Below, piece by piece: positions 8,278-16,373 of a DNA stretch of 64,000 bases. Each line of letters begins with the position of its first letter. The first letter of the stretch is position 1. This DNA comes from Streptomyces griseus subsp. griseus (GTDB lineage: Bacteria; Actinomycetota; Actinomycetes; Streptomycetales; Streptomycetaceae). The position numbers and the translations under genes were made by a program. The stretch is taken from contig NZ_CP032543.1 of assembly GCF_003610995.1 (NCBI RefSeq), forward strand, positions 5,208,001 through 5,272,000, read 5' to 3'. Under the pieces are notes generated by a model. The model did not search any database. It saw nothing but the letters and a program-made list of their open reading frames with translations, and had not been told where the DNA came from.

Positions 8278-9528
8278 ATGAGCCTGACCATGCCGGAAAC
8301 ACACCGGCCCCTTGTACCGGTGAGACTGGACGTCGACCGCTGGGCCACCCGGCGGACCCGCAGGAAGGTCCTCGCCGTGGTGCACACCGTCACCGCGGGG
8401 CAGCGGCTGCTCGAAGCCGTACGGCTGCTGGAGGGCGACGCCCGCGTGCAGGTGTTCTTCACCCAGGCCCCCGACGTGTTCAGCCACGGGGTCGACCACT
8501 TCCTCCAGCGGCTGGGCGGTCTCGTCCTGCCCTGGCACCAGGCGGTGCAGATGCCCTTCGACCTGGCGCTGGCGGCGGCCCACGGAGGGCTGCAGGAGCT
8601 GCACGCCCCGGTGATCGTGCTGCCGCACGGTGCCGGGCACAACAAACTGGTCCCCGCCGGTCAGCGCGGCCGCCGGGTCGCCGGACACGTGGTCTACGGC
8701 CTCAACCGGCAGTGGCTGATCCAGGACGGCCGGGTGGTGCCCGAATCCATCGTGCTCGCCCACCACGAGGAGCTGACCCGCCTGGGCCGCGAATGCCCCG
8801 AGGCCCTGCCCGCCGCCGAGGTGGTCGGCGACCCCTGCTTCGACCGGATCTCGGTGAGCATGCCGCAACGGGCCCTGTACCGCGCCGCTTTGGGGGTCGG
8901 TGCCCGGCAGCGACTGGTCCTGGCCTGCTCCACCTGGGGCCCGGGCTCCCTCCTCGGCCAGCGGTGGGAGCTGCTGGAACGGCTGGTCGACGAGCTGCCC
9001 CGGGAGGAGTACCGGGTCGCGCTCCTGCTCCACCCGCACGTCTGGAACGCCCACGGCGAATGGCAGATCCGCAGCTGGCTCGCCGGCCTCGGGCGCGCCG
9101 GTCTCCTGGTGGTAAGCCAGTACGCCGACTGGGTCGGGGCCCTGGTCGCCGCCGACCACATCGTGGGGGACCACGGATCCGTCTCGCTCTACGGCGCGAT
9201 GACCGGCGTCCCGGTCCTCATGGGCGCCGTCCCGGAAGCCGGCCTGGACCCCGGCTCACCCGCCGCCGAACTGGCCTCCATCGCCCCGCACCTGCACCCC
9301 GACCGCCCCCTGGACCGCCAGCTCACCCGCGCCGCCGCGGCCTATCGCACGGAGCGGTACGAGCAGGTGGCGGCCCGGATCACCTCGGAGCCGGGGCGGT
9401 TCGCCCCCAGGATGCGCGCCCTGATCTACCGCAAGCTCCGCCTGCGCGCCCCCGCCGTGAGGCCGCGCACGGACCACGCGCCGCTGCCGGTGACGGTACG
9501 CCACGACGAACGGGGACCCGCCCGATGA
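8278..9528 (+). CDS. GT-B-like protein resembling CDP-glycerol glycerophosphotransferases
   Basis: 416 aa from ATG 8278 (MSLTMPETHRP). The fold can be guessed from motifs: a Rossmann-like start (KVLAVVHTVTAGQRLLEAV), PHGAGHNKL in the middle, VVGDPCFDR, and a C-terminal DHIVGDHGSVSLYGAMTGVP. The last resembles the donor-binding D-x-S-S...G-x-P motif of TagF-type glycerophosphotransferases and related GT-B enzymes. Substrate unknown; catalytic activity is not established, and proteins of this type are often annotated only as hypothetical in Streptomyces. It lacks a signal peptide and membrane segments. It overlaps the next gene by ATGA (9525-9528), so the two are translationally coupled and probably act together. 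It is divergent from the SARP gene. Confidence 0.75.
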   Translation: MSLTMPETHRPLVPVRLDVDRWATRRTRRKVLAVVHTVTAGQRLLEAVRLLEGDARVQVFFTQAPDVFSHGVDHFLQRLGGLVLPWHQAVQMPFDLALAAAHGGLQELHAPVIVLPHGAGHNKLVPAGQRGRRVAGHVVYGLNRQWLIQDGRVVPESIVLAHHEELTRLGRECPEALPAAEVVGDPCFDRISVSMPQRALYRAALGVGARQRLVLACSTWGPGSLLGQRWELLERLVDELPREEYRVALLLHPHVWNAHGEWQIRSWLAGLGRAGLLVVSQYADWVGALVAADHIVGDHGSVSLYGAMTGVPVLMGAVPEAGLDPGSPAAELASIAPHLHPDRPLDRQLTRAAAAYRTERYEQVAARITSEPGRFAPRMRALIYRKLRLRAPAVRPRTDHAPLPVTVRHDERGPAR

Positions 9529-10247
9529 CCACGCCGACCGTACGCCTGACCGAGGACGTCCCCCAGCGCGGCGTCCGCCACACCGGGGCCACCCTGCTCC
9601 ACCCGGACCGGGGGCTGCGGGTGACCGACGACCACCTGCGCGTACGCCTCTCGGCACCGCACCCGATGCCACTGCTGGCGGATGTGCTGGTGGCGGAGGT
9701 GGCGGTGGGCACCGCGCGGGCGGGACTGCCGATGGGACCCCAGCCCGTCGAGCTCCCCCTGGGAACGGCCTCGGTAGGGCTCCCTCCGGCCGAATTCAGG
9801 CCGTACGAGGACCCCGTCCGGTACGCCGCCCGGCTCGCCGACTGCCACCCCGGCGCCCTGGTGGTGGCCGTGTACCGGGACGACCGCTGCTGGCTGCGGC
9901 TCGGCGGCCGGGCCCGGCTGCTCGTCCGGGAACCGGCGTGGCCGGCGCACTCCTGGGCGGTCTGGGCCTCGGTCGCGCACGTCTGGCTGGTGGCGGGCCT
10001 GGACCCGGACGCGCTGGACCCGGCGGCCGTACGGGTCCTCGGAACCGTACGCGGCTACTCCCCGGCCTCGCCCCCGGCACCCCTGGACGGTCCGGGGGCG
10101 AGGCCGGGGGCCTCCGCCTCGGCCCGCTCCAAGGCGGTGGCCTCCGACTCGACCGGCTCCAAGGCGGCGAGCCGGGCCGACGCCTCCTCCGCGTCGGCGG
10201 ACCGGGACCGGCCGACGGAGGAGTACAGGGACAGCGCCTCCCGGTAG
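9525..10247 (+). CDS. Hypothetical protein coupled to the GT-B-like gene
   Basis: 240 aa, start ATG overlapping the upstream stop (ATGA). I do not recognise the family. Residues 1-175 look like a compact alpha/beta domain (for example LLADVLVAEVAVG and RLADCHPGALVVAVYRD). From about residue 178 the sequence degenerates into Ala/Ser/Pro-rich text where the frame runs through the 3' end of the convergent NB-ARC gene. The tail may therefore be a by-product of read-through past the original stop rather than a functional extension. Soluble, no signal peptide. Confidence 0.6.
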   Translation: MTTPTVRLTEDVPQRGVRHTGATLLHPDRGLRVTDDHLRVRLSAPHPMPLLADVLVAEVAVGTARAGLPMGPQPVELPLGTASVGLPPAEFRPYEDPVRYAARLADCHPGALVVAVYRDDRCWLRLGGRARLLVREPAWPAHSWAVWASVAHVWLVAGLDPDALDPAAVRVLGTVRGYSPASPPAPLDGPGARPGASASARSKAVASDSTGSKAASRADASSASADRDRPTEEYRDSASR

Positions 10248-12298
10248 AACTGCCGGGCCTGATGGGGCTGCCCGCGCCGCTCGGAGAGCTGGGCCAGACC
10301 TCCGAGCACGCGGGCCGCCTCGAACCCGGCGGCCTGGGCCCGCAACGCGGACAGCGCCGCCGACAGCTCCGCCTCCGCCCGGTCGAGTCTGCCGAGCCCC
10401 ATGCAGGCCCGCCCGGTCAGGCCGGCGGCCCGTGCCGCGTTGTACGGGTCGCCGGCCGCCTCCAAGGTCAGGCGGGCGGCTTCGGCGTCGACGGCGGCGT
10501 CCCCGTACCGCCCCTGGGAGAAGGCGACATCGGCCAGGTTGAACCGGGCCAGCGCACCGGCCCGGAGATCGCCGCAGGCGGGCAGTTCACCGGCCGCGCG
10601 GGCGAACAGCTCGGCCGCGCGGTCCGGCTGCCCGAGCCGCTGGTGGGCCAGCCCCCGGTAGTTCAGCGTCCGCGCGTGCCCGAGAGCGTCCCCGCGCCGC
10701 TGGAAGGAGGCCGCGGCCCGCTCGAACATCGCCAGCGCCTCCGCATGGGCGCCGGTGGCGAGCCTCCCCAGGGCTCCGGAGGTCAGCATCCGGCAGACGG
10801 CCTCCTCGTTCCCCGCCTCCTCGGCGGCCGACAGCCCTTCCTGGTGCGCCTCGTGCCACTCCCGGTACAGCTTGCGGCGCGGGAACAGCGGCCACATCGC
10901 GTCGGTGAGCCGCCAGGCGAGCGCGGGGGCGCCCATGGGACGGGCGAGGCGGACCACCGCCATCAGGTTGGGCAGCTCCCGCTCCAGCCAGTCCAGCGCG
11001 GCCTCGGCCTCACGCTGCCCACCGACAGGACCGAAGTCCTCCTGCACCACGGCTTCCGGCTCGAACTCCCGCTCCAGCGAGGGCCGTCCGGGCTCGATGA
11101 TCTCCTCGGCCCGGCCGGCGTTGGCGAGATAGTGGTGGCCGATACGCAGCAGCGCGGCGGTCCGCTCCTCACCGCTCTCGTCCTGCGCGGCCCGGGCGGC
11201 GGCGTGCAGCCGTACCAGATCGTGGAACCGGTAGCGCTCACCGCCCGAGGCCTCGGCGACATCGACGAGCAGATTGGCGTCGTACAGCGCGTCGAGAGCG
11301 TCGGCGGCCTCCTCGCCCAGGAGCGCCCGCGCCACCGCCCCGCCGAACTCCCGCCCCGGGTGGAGCCCCAGCAGCCGGTAGAGCCGGGCCGCGGCGGGCG
11401 GCAGCCCCTGGTACGAGAGGTCCAGCGCTGCCCGTACGTCGTGGTCGCCCTCTATGGCCAGCGCCTCCAGCCGCTCGTGCTCCTCGGACAGGGCCCGCAC
11501 CATCGCGGTGATGCCCTGCCGGGGGCGCGCCGCCAGCCGCGCCCCGGCGATCCGCACCGCGAGCGGCAGCCCCGCGCAGAGCAGCACCAGGGCCCGCGCC
11601 TCCTCGGGCTGGGCGGCGACCCGGCCGTCGGCGAGCGTCGAATCCAGCAGTTCGACGGCCGCCTCGGGGGAGAGGGGATCGAGATGGAGCACATGGCCCC
11701 CGTCGAGGCTCAGCCCCGGCATGCGCCGACGGCTGGTCACCGCCGTCACACACCGCCCGGCCGGCAGCAGGGGCCGCACCTGGGCAGCGGTCGCCGCGTC
11801 GTCCAGCAGCACCACCAGCTGCCGGTCGGCGGTCAACGACCGGTAGAGCGCGACGCGTTCACCCAGCGCCGGAGGTACCTGACCGCTCGGCACCCCCAGC
11901 GCCCGCAGGAACCGCCCCACCACCTCACCGGGGTCGGCGGGCCCGTCCGGCGCCTGGGCGCCCAGATCGGCGTACAGCTGACCGCCGGGGAACTCCCCCC
12001 GCAACATGTGCAGCCAGGCCAGGGCCACCGCGGTCTTCCCCACCCCACCGAGCCCGCTCACCGCCGCCAGCGTGGGATGCCCGTCCTCCGTGGCCCGGCA
12101 CCGGTGCACCTCCAGGGCGCGGAGCTCCTCCGTGCGGTCGGTGATCCGGACCGAGGGCGGTAACTGCCAGGGCGGCGGCACCTCTTCCCGCACCGCGCCG
12201 CCCGACACATGGATGCCCCCCTGCACGCTCCCCGCCTGCACCACGAAGCCGTGCACCGTACCGCTCAGGTCGTTGTTGCTGTGCTCGTGCCCCCGCAT
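10055..12298 (-). CDS. NLR-like NB-ARC/TPR protein with RHIM-like N-terminal motif
   Basis: 747 aa from ATG 12298, chosen because GGAGGGGG lies 4 bases upstream; a longer frame reaches 12340. Residues about 7-30 carry a Gly/Val/Gln pattern (NNDLSGTVHG then VVQAGSVQGGIH) like the bacterial amyloid signalling motifs found at the N-termini of actinobacterial NLR-like proteins, whose core resembles the animal RHIM. The NB-ARC domain follows: Walker A GLGGVGKTA at 82-90, Walker B QLVVLLDDA, then a winged-helix region and YRFHDLVRLHAA. The C-terminal about 330 residues are TPR repeats. There is no DNA-binding domain, so it is not a SARP. Such proteins are thought to sense a ligand and nucleate a partner effector; none with the same motif was found in this window. 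Confidence 0.85.
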   Translation of the reverse strand: MRGHEHSNNDLSGTVHGFVVQAGSVQGGIHVSGGAVREEVPPPWQLPPSVRITDRTEELRALEVHRCRATEDGHPTLAAVSGLGGVGKTAVALAWLHMLRGEFPGGQLYADLGAQAPDGPADPGEVVGRFLRALGVPSGQVPPALGERVALYRSLTADRQLVVLLDDAATAAQVRPLLPAGRCVTAVTSRRRMPGLSLDGGHVLHLDPLSPEAAVELLDSTLADGRVAAQPEEARALVLLCAGLPLAVRIAGARLAARPRQGITAMVRALSEEHERLEALAIEGDHDVRAALDLSYQGLPPAAARLYRLLGLHPGREFGGAVARALLGEEAADALDALYDANLLVDVAEASGGERYRFHDLVRLHAAARAAQDESGEERTAALLRIGHHYLANAGRAEEIIEPGRPSLEREFEPEAVVQEDFGPVGGQREAEAALDWLERELPNLMAVVRLARPMGAPALAWRLTDAMWPLFPRRKLYREWHEAHQEGLSAAEEAGNEEAVCRMLTSGALGRLATGAHAEALAMFERAAASFQRRGDALGHARTLNYRGLAHQRLGQPDRAAELFARAAGELPACGDLRAGALARFNLADVAFSQGRYGDAAVDAEAARLTLEAAGDPYNAARAAGLTGRACMGLGRLDRAEAELSAALSALRAQAAGFEAARVLGGLAQLSERRGQPHQARQFYREALSLYSSVGRSRSADAEEASARLAALEPVESEATALERAEAEAPGLAPGPSRGAGGEAGE

Positions 12299-12638
12299 GC
12301 GTCCCCCTCCGGACAGCCGAGTACCAGCTTCCGCAGACATCCTTTCCGTACAGACACTCGATCACCCGGGCCTGCGGGGGCCGACTGCGGCCGGTGGCTG
12401 AATGATCCACCGGACAGGGCTACTTAGGCATATGTCAGAGGCATGTGTCACTCCAACGGGTGACAGCCCGAGTCCCTTGAGGAGGCGATACCCGAAGGGG
12501 CTGAGGCCGCCGGTCGGTCCAGGTGGCATGCCCTCCGCCCGCGTCCGCTTCCGTACGCCGATCAAGGTCTGGACGTGTGGGCTGCGAACATCGTGGCCCT
12601 GAGGCCATGCCGCACCGGCACCGCTCACCGGCCGGGAG
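12299..12638. other. Intergenic region upstream of the NLR-like gene
   Basis: 340 bp without a supported gene. It contains the inverted repeat TGTCAC-N8-GTGACA at 12446-12465, about 150 bp upstream of the NB-ARC start, a possible operator. Short frames here have no coding character. Confidence 0.4.
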
Positions 12639-13037
12639 TCAGAGATCTTCCAGGCGACTACGGGGAACCGGCGGCTCGGTGGCGGCCGTCGGCGTCGAGA
12701 GGGCGTTCGCTGCCGCCTCGACGTCGACGGCGACTTGGATTCCGCGGAATTGTTCGAGGGTTTCGAGTTCCTGCTTCGTGAAGCCGTCCTCGCTCAGACG
12801 GACACCCAGGGCGAGCAGCTGCATGGTCTGCTGAATGCGAACGGCGTCAAGGGCGGCATCGCGATGCAGAGCCCGGTAGGCCCTGGCGGTGGGGCCACGC
12901 CAGCCGGTCTCGATGCTGTCGACGACCTCGTCCATGCGCTTGACCTGTGCGCCGAGATACTCCTGCATGTCATCCAGATCGTCGGCGAGCTTCTTCAACT
13001 CCGATGACGTGTAAGCGAGTTTCGGCTCGGTGTTCAT
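12639..13037 (-). CDS. WXG100-like ESX/type VII protein
   Basis: 132 aa from ATG 13037, preceded by AAGGAGGGCGGC. The N-terminal 100 residues are a predicted helical hairpin with the turn motif W-R-G at 46-48 (SIETGWRGPTARAY), the hallmark of WXG100 proteins exported by type VII secretion. A roughly 35-residue tail rich in Ala, Pro and Arg follows, ending in RSRLEDL. It is divergent from a second WXG protein whose WxG motif sits at the same position, so the two may form a heterodimer like EsxA/EsxB. Specific function unknown. Confidence 0.75.
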   Translation of the reverse strand: MNTEPKLAYTSSELKKLADDLDDMQEYLGAQVKRMDEVVDSIETGWRGPTARAYRALHRDAALDAVRIQQTMQLLALGVRLSEDGFTKQELETLEQFRGIQVAVDVEAAANALSTPTAATEPPVPRSRLEDL

Positions 13038-13335
13038 GCCGCCCTCCTTCTTCTCGACTTGTTCAGTGATAGCGGTCAACGGTACGAGGTTGATTTCGGC
13101 CTCATCCACCGACAGATCGGCCCATCGTTGCCGGCTGTTGTTAAAGTGGGCAGCCAAGCGTAAGCACGCGGACAACCATCACCGATGGCTGGGCCCGGGA
13201 TGCGAATGCCGTTCCGGATACCCCAGGTGGGCGAACGGTTGCCATGCCCCAAGACATAGGGTCAGCAGGCCACTTCGGATATCGGTCAGCCGGTGAGCCG
13301 CATCCTGGACATCTGAACCACGGGGGATCAGCGCC

Positions 13336-13641
13336 ATGCCGGACGAAGACCGGATCACCGTCGATTTCGCGACCCTGCATCGTCTTTCGGGAGATCTGGA
13401 GGCCATCCTCCGCGCCCTGAACAAGAAGCTGGACACGTTGTACGAGCGCGCCACCCATGCCGTGCTGAGCTGGGACGGTGAGGCGCGCGAGGTATTCATC
13501 GACGAGCTGGACAAGTGGGGCCGCTCGGCCGACGACCTCAAGGCCACTCAGGCCTGGCTCCACGAGGTCGTGGTGAAAGGACACCTCAACTACGCGACTG
13601 CCAACAGGTCCGTACTCGAAGGCTGGGGCGGCGGCGCCTGA
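13336..13641 (+). CDS. WXG100-like protein upstream of the toxin gene
   Basis: 101 aa, ATG after GGGGGATC. Helical hairpin with W-D-G at 46-48 (LSWDGEAREVF) and a C-terminal second helix ending in EGWGGGA, so the length and layout fit WXG100. Its TGA overlaps the ATG of the toxin gene (TGATG), so the two are coupled. In type VII systems small WXG partners escort large toxins through the secretion machine, and that is the likely role here. Confidence 0.85.
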   Translation: MPDEDRITVDFATLHRLSGDLEAILRALNKKLDTLYERATHAVLSWDGEAREVFIDELDKWGRSADDLKATQAWLHEVVVKGHLNYATANRSVLEGWGGGA

Positions 13642-15410
13642 TGGCAGGGCCCCCCGCTCCCGCCCAGCCGGCGGGTGGCAAGGGCACCATCGACGTCAAG
13701 CCGAGCGACCTCTGGTCGGTCTCCGCCCGCGTCGCCGTGCAGCAGGACTTCCTGGTAAGAGGTGCCAGGAAGCTTCTGGAGGAGCTGGGCAAATACCCCG
13801 ACGCGGGAGGCGCAGGCACCGAGGCCCGGAAGTTCGCCCAGGCGTACAAGAGGATCGGTGAGCGCTGGCTGGATGTGTGGGGCCGGTCCGTGGTCAGCGT
13901 CGGCGGTGTGGCAGTCGGGTTCAACGAGACGGCCAACGCCTACACCAGAGCTGACGTCGCGGCCCACCCCAAGCCCGGCAGGACGGCCGAGCAGCGCCCC
14001 CGGCCCGCAGTCATCGACAAAGACCCCGACCTCGGCTCCATTCCCGACATCAAGTGGGGCGACGACGACGGCGGCGACGACATTCTGCGCGGTCTGATGG
14101 AGGGCCTGCCCGAAATCGTCCGGGAAGTCCTCCGCCCTCTGTGCAAGAACGTGTTCCGGGTCGGCCGAGTGGCGGACGTCTATCCGTATCCGGAGCAGCA
14201 CTATCTCAACTCCCTGTGCCACAGCTGGATGAACGTCTCCATCACCGCGTCACTGGGCGCGGATCAACTCACTCAGGCGATCGGGGCCATCACCAACCAC
14301 CAGCAGGCCGAATGGGAAGGCGCCATGCGGACCTTCTGCAGCGCCCTGTGGGGAGGTACGGCCTGGGGGCAGCAACGACACGGCTACCAGTGGGCGCAGA
14401 CCGCCAACTCCGGCCGCGGTACGCCTCGCGTCCCCACAGGCAGCCAGCCCGTCCTGGCCGTACTGAAGGACACGGCCGACGACATAGCCACCGTCCTCCG
14501 TGAGTACGCGGAAGCCGCCGTCGACCTGAATCGCGACGTCAAGGACGAACTCGACCGCGCCATGTGGAAGGCCGCCAAGGAGGTCATCGAGGACCTGGCC
14601 AAGCCCAAGGACATCAAGAGCGCGGTCGGTGTCGCCACATCGCTCATCGGCGGTGGTGCGGGCCTCCTCCTGTCGTTCGACGTCAAGGCGGTACTGAACA
14701 TCGACACGGCCAAGCTGAACGGGATCGTCGACAAGTACACCGGCATCCTGGGCCGACTGACCACGCGCATGGAAGCTCTGAAGGAGCCGCTGGACGAGGC
14801 CCACCGCAGCGCCCCCGCATTCGAGGCCGGCGTCGCTCGTGCCCATGGCTTCGGTACCCGGGCCCTGGAGGAGTTCACAAGCTCACAGGTCTGGCTGAAG
14901 ACCGACTCGAACGGCAACTACCACCTCAACCTCGCCGCCAACGAGTACATGGCAGACGGTCATACCCTGGACAAGCACGTCGGCAAGACGGACGAACAGC
15001 TCGCGCAGCGCCTGCGTGACCAGCAATCGAGCGGTCCGACGCAGGCTTGGCCGCACGGCAAGCCCATGCCCAGCGGCTCCTCCGCCTTCCCGAACCACCG
15101 TCGCGCCGCGGAGCTGACCGAACACAACCTCAACCAGAACAAGGCGGCCATCGAGGCATGGATCAAGGGCCCGCCCCCGCCCGCCGACGGCGACGTCAAG
15201 CCGTTCCACTCGACGGCGCCCAACGGCGAGATCAGTGGCCGCAGCGTGAGCAAGCAGCCGGTGGATCCCAACGACGCGCTGTCCGGATACAAGCTGGGCG
15301 GAGTGAACGCCAAGGCCTACGACGTGCACGGCATCGACACGCGCATCCGTTACGACAGCGGCCGCAACCCGCCCTTCACCGTCATGACGTCGATGCCGTC
15401 CAAGCCTTAG
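13641..15410 (+). CDS. Polymorphic toxin with C-terminal CdiA-type RNase A-like domain
   Basis: 589 aa. The N-terminal about 130 residues are helical and WXG/LXG-like (DLWSVSARVAVQQDFL), suggesting type VII delivery. The middle is helical, with a short hydrophobic stretch at about 335-355 (VGVATSLIGGGAGLLLSF) that could help membrane passage. The C-terminal about 150 residues match the bacterial RNase A-like toxin family seen at CdiA tips: GHTLDKHVGKT with H446 and K449 as candidate catalytic residues, then SAFPNHRRAAELT, NKAAIEAWI, and a final strand FTVMTSMPS. The expected activity is RNA cleavage in a neighbouring cell. Start is fixed by the TGATG overlap. No signal peptide. The domain match is recalled, not computed. 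Confidence 0.82.
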   Translation: MAGPPAPAQPAGGKGTIDVKPSDLWSVSARVAVQQDFLVRGARKLLEELGKYPDAGGAGTEARKFAQAYKRIGERWLDVWGRSVVSVGGVAVGFNETANAYTRADVAAHPKPGRTAEQRPRPAVIDKDPDLGSIPDIKWGDDDGGDDILRGLMEGLPEIVREVLRPLCKNVFRVGRVADVYPYPEQHYLNSLCHSWMNVSITASLGADQLTQAIGAITNHQQAEWEGAMRTFCSALWGGTAWGQQRHGYQWAQTANSGRGTPRVPTGSQPVLAVLKDTADDIATVLREYAEAAVDLNRDVKDELDRAMWKAAKEVIEDLAKPKDIKSAVGVATSLIGGGAGLLLSFDVKAVLNIDTAKLNGIVDKYTGILGRLTTRMEALKEPLDEAHRSAPAFEAGVARAHGFGTRALEEFTSSQVWLKTDSNGNYHLNLAANEYMADGHTLDKHVGKTDEQLAQRLRDQQSSGPTQAWPHGKPMPSGSSAFPNHRRAAELTEHNLNQNKAAIEAWIKGPPPPADGDVKPFHSTAPNGEISGRSVSKQPVDPNDALSGYKLGGVNAKAYDVHGIDTRIRYDSGRNPPFTVMTSMPSKP

Positions 15411-15438
15411 CGACCCTGCCGAGAGAGGTTTCGCCCCC

Positions 15439-15999
15439 ATGCCCGTCGACCAGAAGTCCTGGGAAGCCGCGGTACGCCACCTGTACGAGGACGCGTGCCC
15501 CTACGACGCGACAGGCGCGCGTCGCCATGAGGACTGGATCCTCGACGTCCTCGCACTGATGGCGAGGGTCCCGGACCCTCGCGGCTGGACGGGGCTCGAT
15601 GACACGGCACAGCATCCGGAACGCGAGGCATCGCCCACGTACCCCTTCGTCGCCCACCCGCCGGAGTACGTCGCGAGACGTCTCCAGAAGATCGACGGGG
15701 GCAGTGCCGAGAATCTGCTCCTGGCCCTCACCGACGACGGGTGCACCCTGTCCAATCTGGCCCGCTTCACCGAGAGTCAGGGGGAGCTGCGGGAGATGGC
15801 ACGCACGATCCTCGCGCGTTACGGGGAGGGCGCCAGCTATCACACCAACGTCAACAAGCCTGGCCACGTACGCGGCACACTCGACTTCACGACGTCGGAC
15901 TGGGCGTACAGCCCCCTGAGCGTCTACTCGGAGGACTACGGCTTGATCGTCGTCTCGGACGCCGAGGTGGGCATGTTCTGGAACTTCTCCGACTACTGA
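15439..15999 (+). CDS. Candidate immunity protein for the RNase A-like toxin
   Basis: 186 aa, ATG 28 bp after the toxin stop with GAGAGAGG upstream. Soluble, with an acidic composition; an N-terminal helical half and a C-terminal half with beta character ending in VGMFWNFSDY. I do not recognise the family. Immunity genes sit directly downstream of their toxin, and this is the first gene after it, so the role is inferred from position alone. Confidence 0.65.
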   Translation: MPVDQKSWEAAVRHLYEDACPYDATGARRHEDWILDVLALMARVPDPRGWTGLDDTAQHPEREASPTYPFVAHPPEYVARRLQKIDGGSAENLLLALTDDGCTLSNLARFTESQGELREMARTILARYGEGASYHTNVNKPGHVRGTLDFTTSDWAYSPLSVYSEDYGLIVVSDAEVGMFWNFSDY

Positions 16000-16060
16000 C
16001 CCGCCTGCTCGTCCGCGTTCGAGCGCAGCTCCTGAGCCGAATGTCTGAGAGGGTGCCCAC

Positions 16061-16360
16061 ATGCTGACCCGTTCCGCCACGTACCCCGACCGGGAGACCG
16101 CCCAGTGGGCCACCCAGCAGGTGGTGACCGCCAATGAGCAGGCCATCCATCGCTGGCTCGCCCAGGGCACCCGGTCCCGCCTCACTGTCGAGGCCGCCTG
16201 GCCGTCCCGCGAGGCGCCCGTGGGCCGGGTCCAGTTGGAGGCCGAGCTACTGGCCGGGCGCGGGCCCGTCGATGTCCGCGCGGCCCGGGTGGTGCTGCGT
16301 CGCGAGCCGTCGAGCCCGCACGGCTTCGTCGTCCACACGACTGTCCCGTTCTATCTGTAG
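16061..16360 (+). CDS. Orphan RNase A-like toxin tip (N-terminally truncated cassette)
   Basis: 99 aa, ATG preceded by GAGAGGG; an in-frame TGA 12 bases upstream of the ATG shows that it is not fused to anything. The whole protein aligns by eye with the last two thirds of the RNase A-like domain of the upstream toxin: SATYPDRETAQWAT with SAFPNHRRAAELT, NEQAIHRWL with NKAAIEAWI, PVGRVQ with ISGRSV, and VVLRREP...GFVVHTTVPF with the final strand. The HVGKT segment with the catalytic His/Lys is missing. It looks like a displaced alternative tip, as in CDI and other polymorphic toxin loci, now followed by its own immunity gene. Alone it should be inactive unless recombined onto a carrier. Confidence 0.7.
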   Translation: MLTRSATYPDRETAQWATQQVVTANEQAIHRWLAQGTRSRLTVEAAWPSREAPVGRVQLEAELLAGRGPVDVRAARVVLRREPSSPHGFVVHTTVPFYL

Positions 16361-16373
16361 AGGTCGCACGCAC

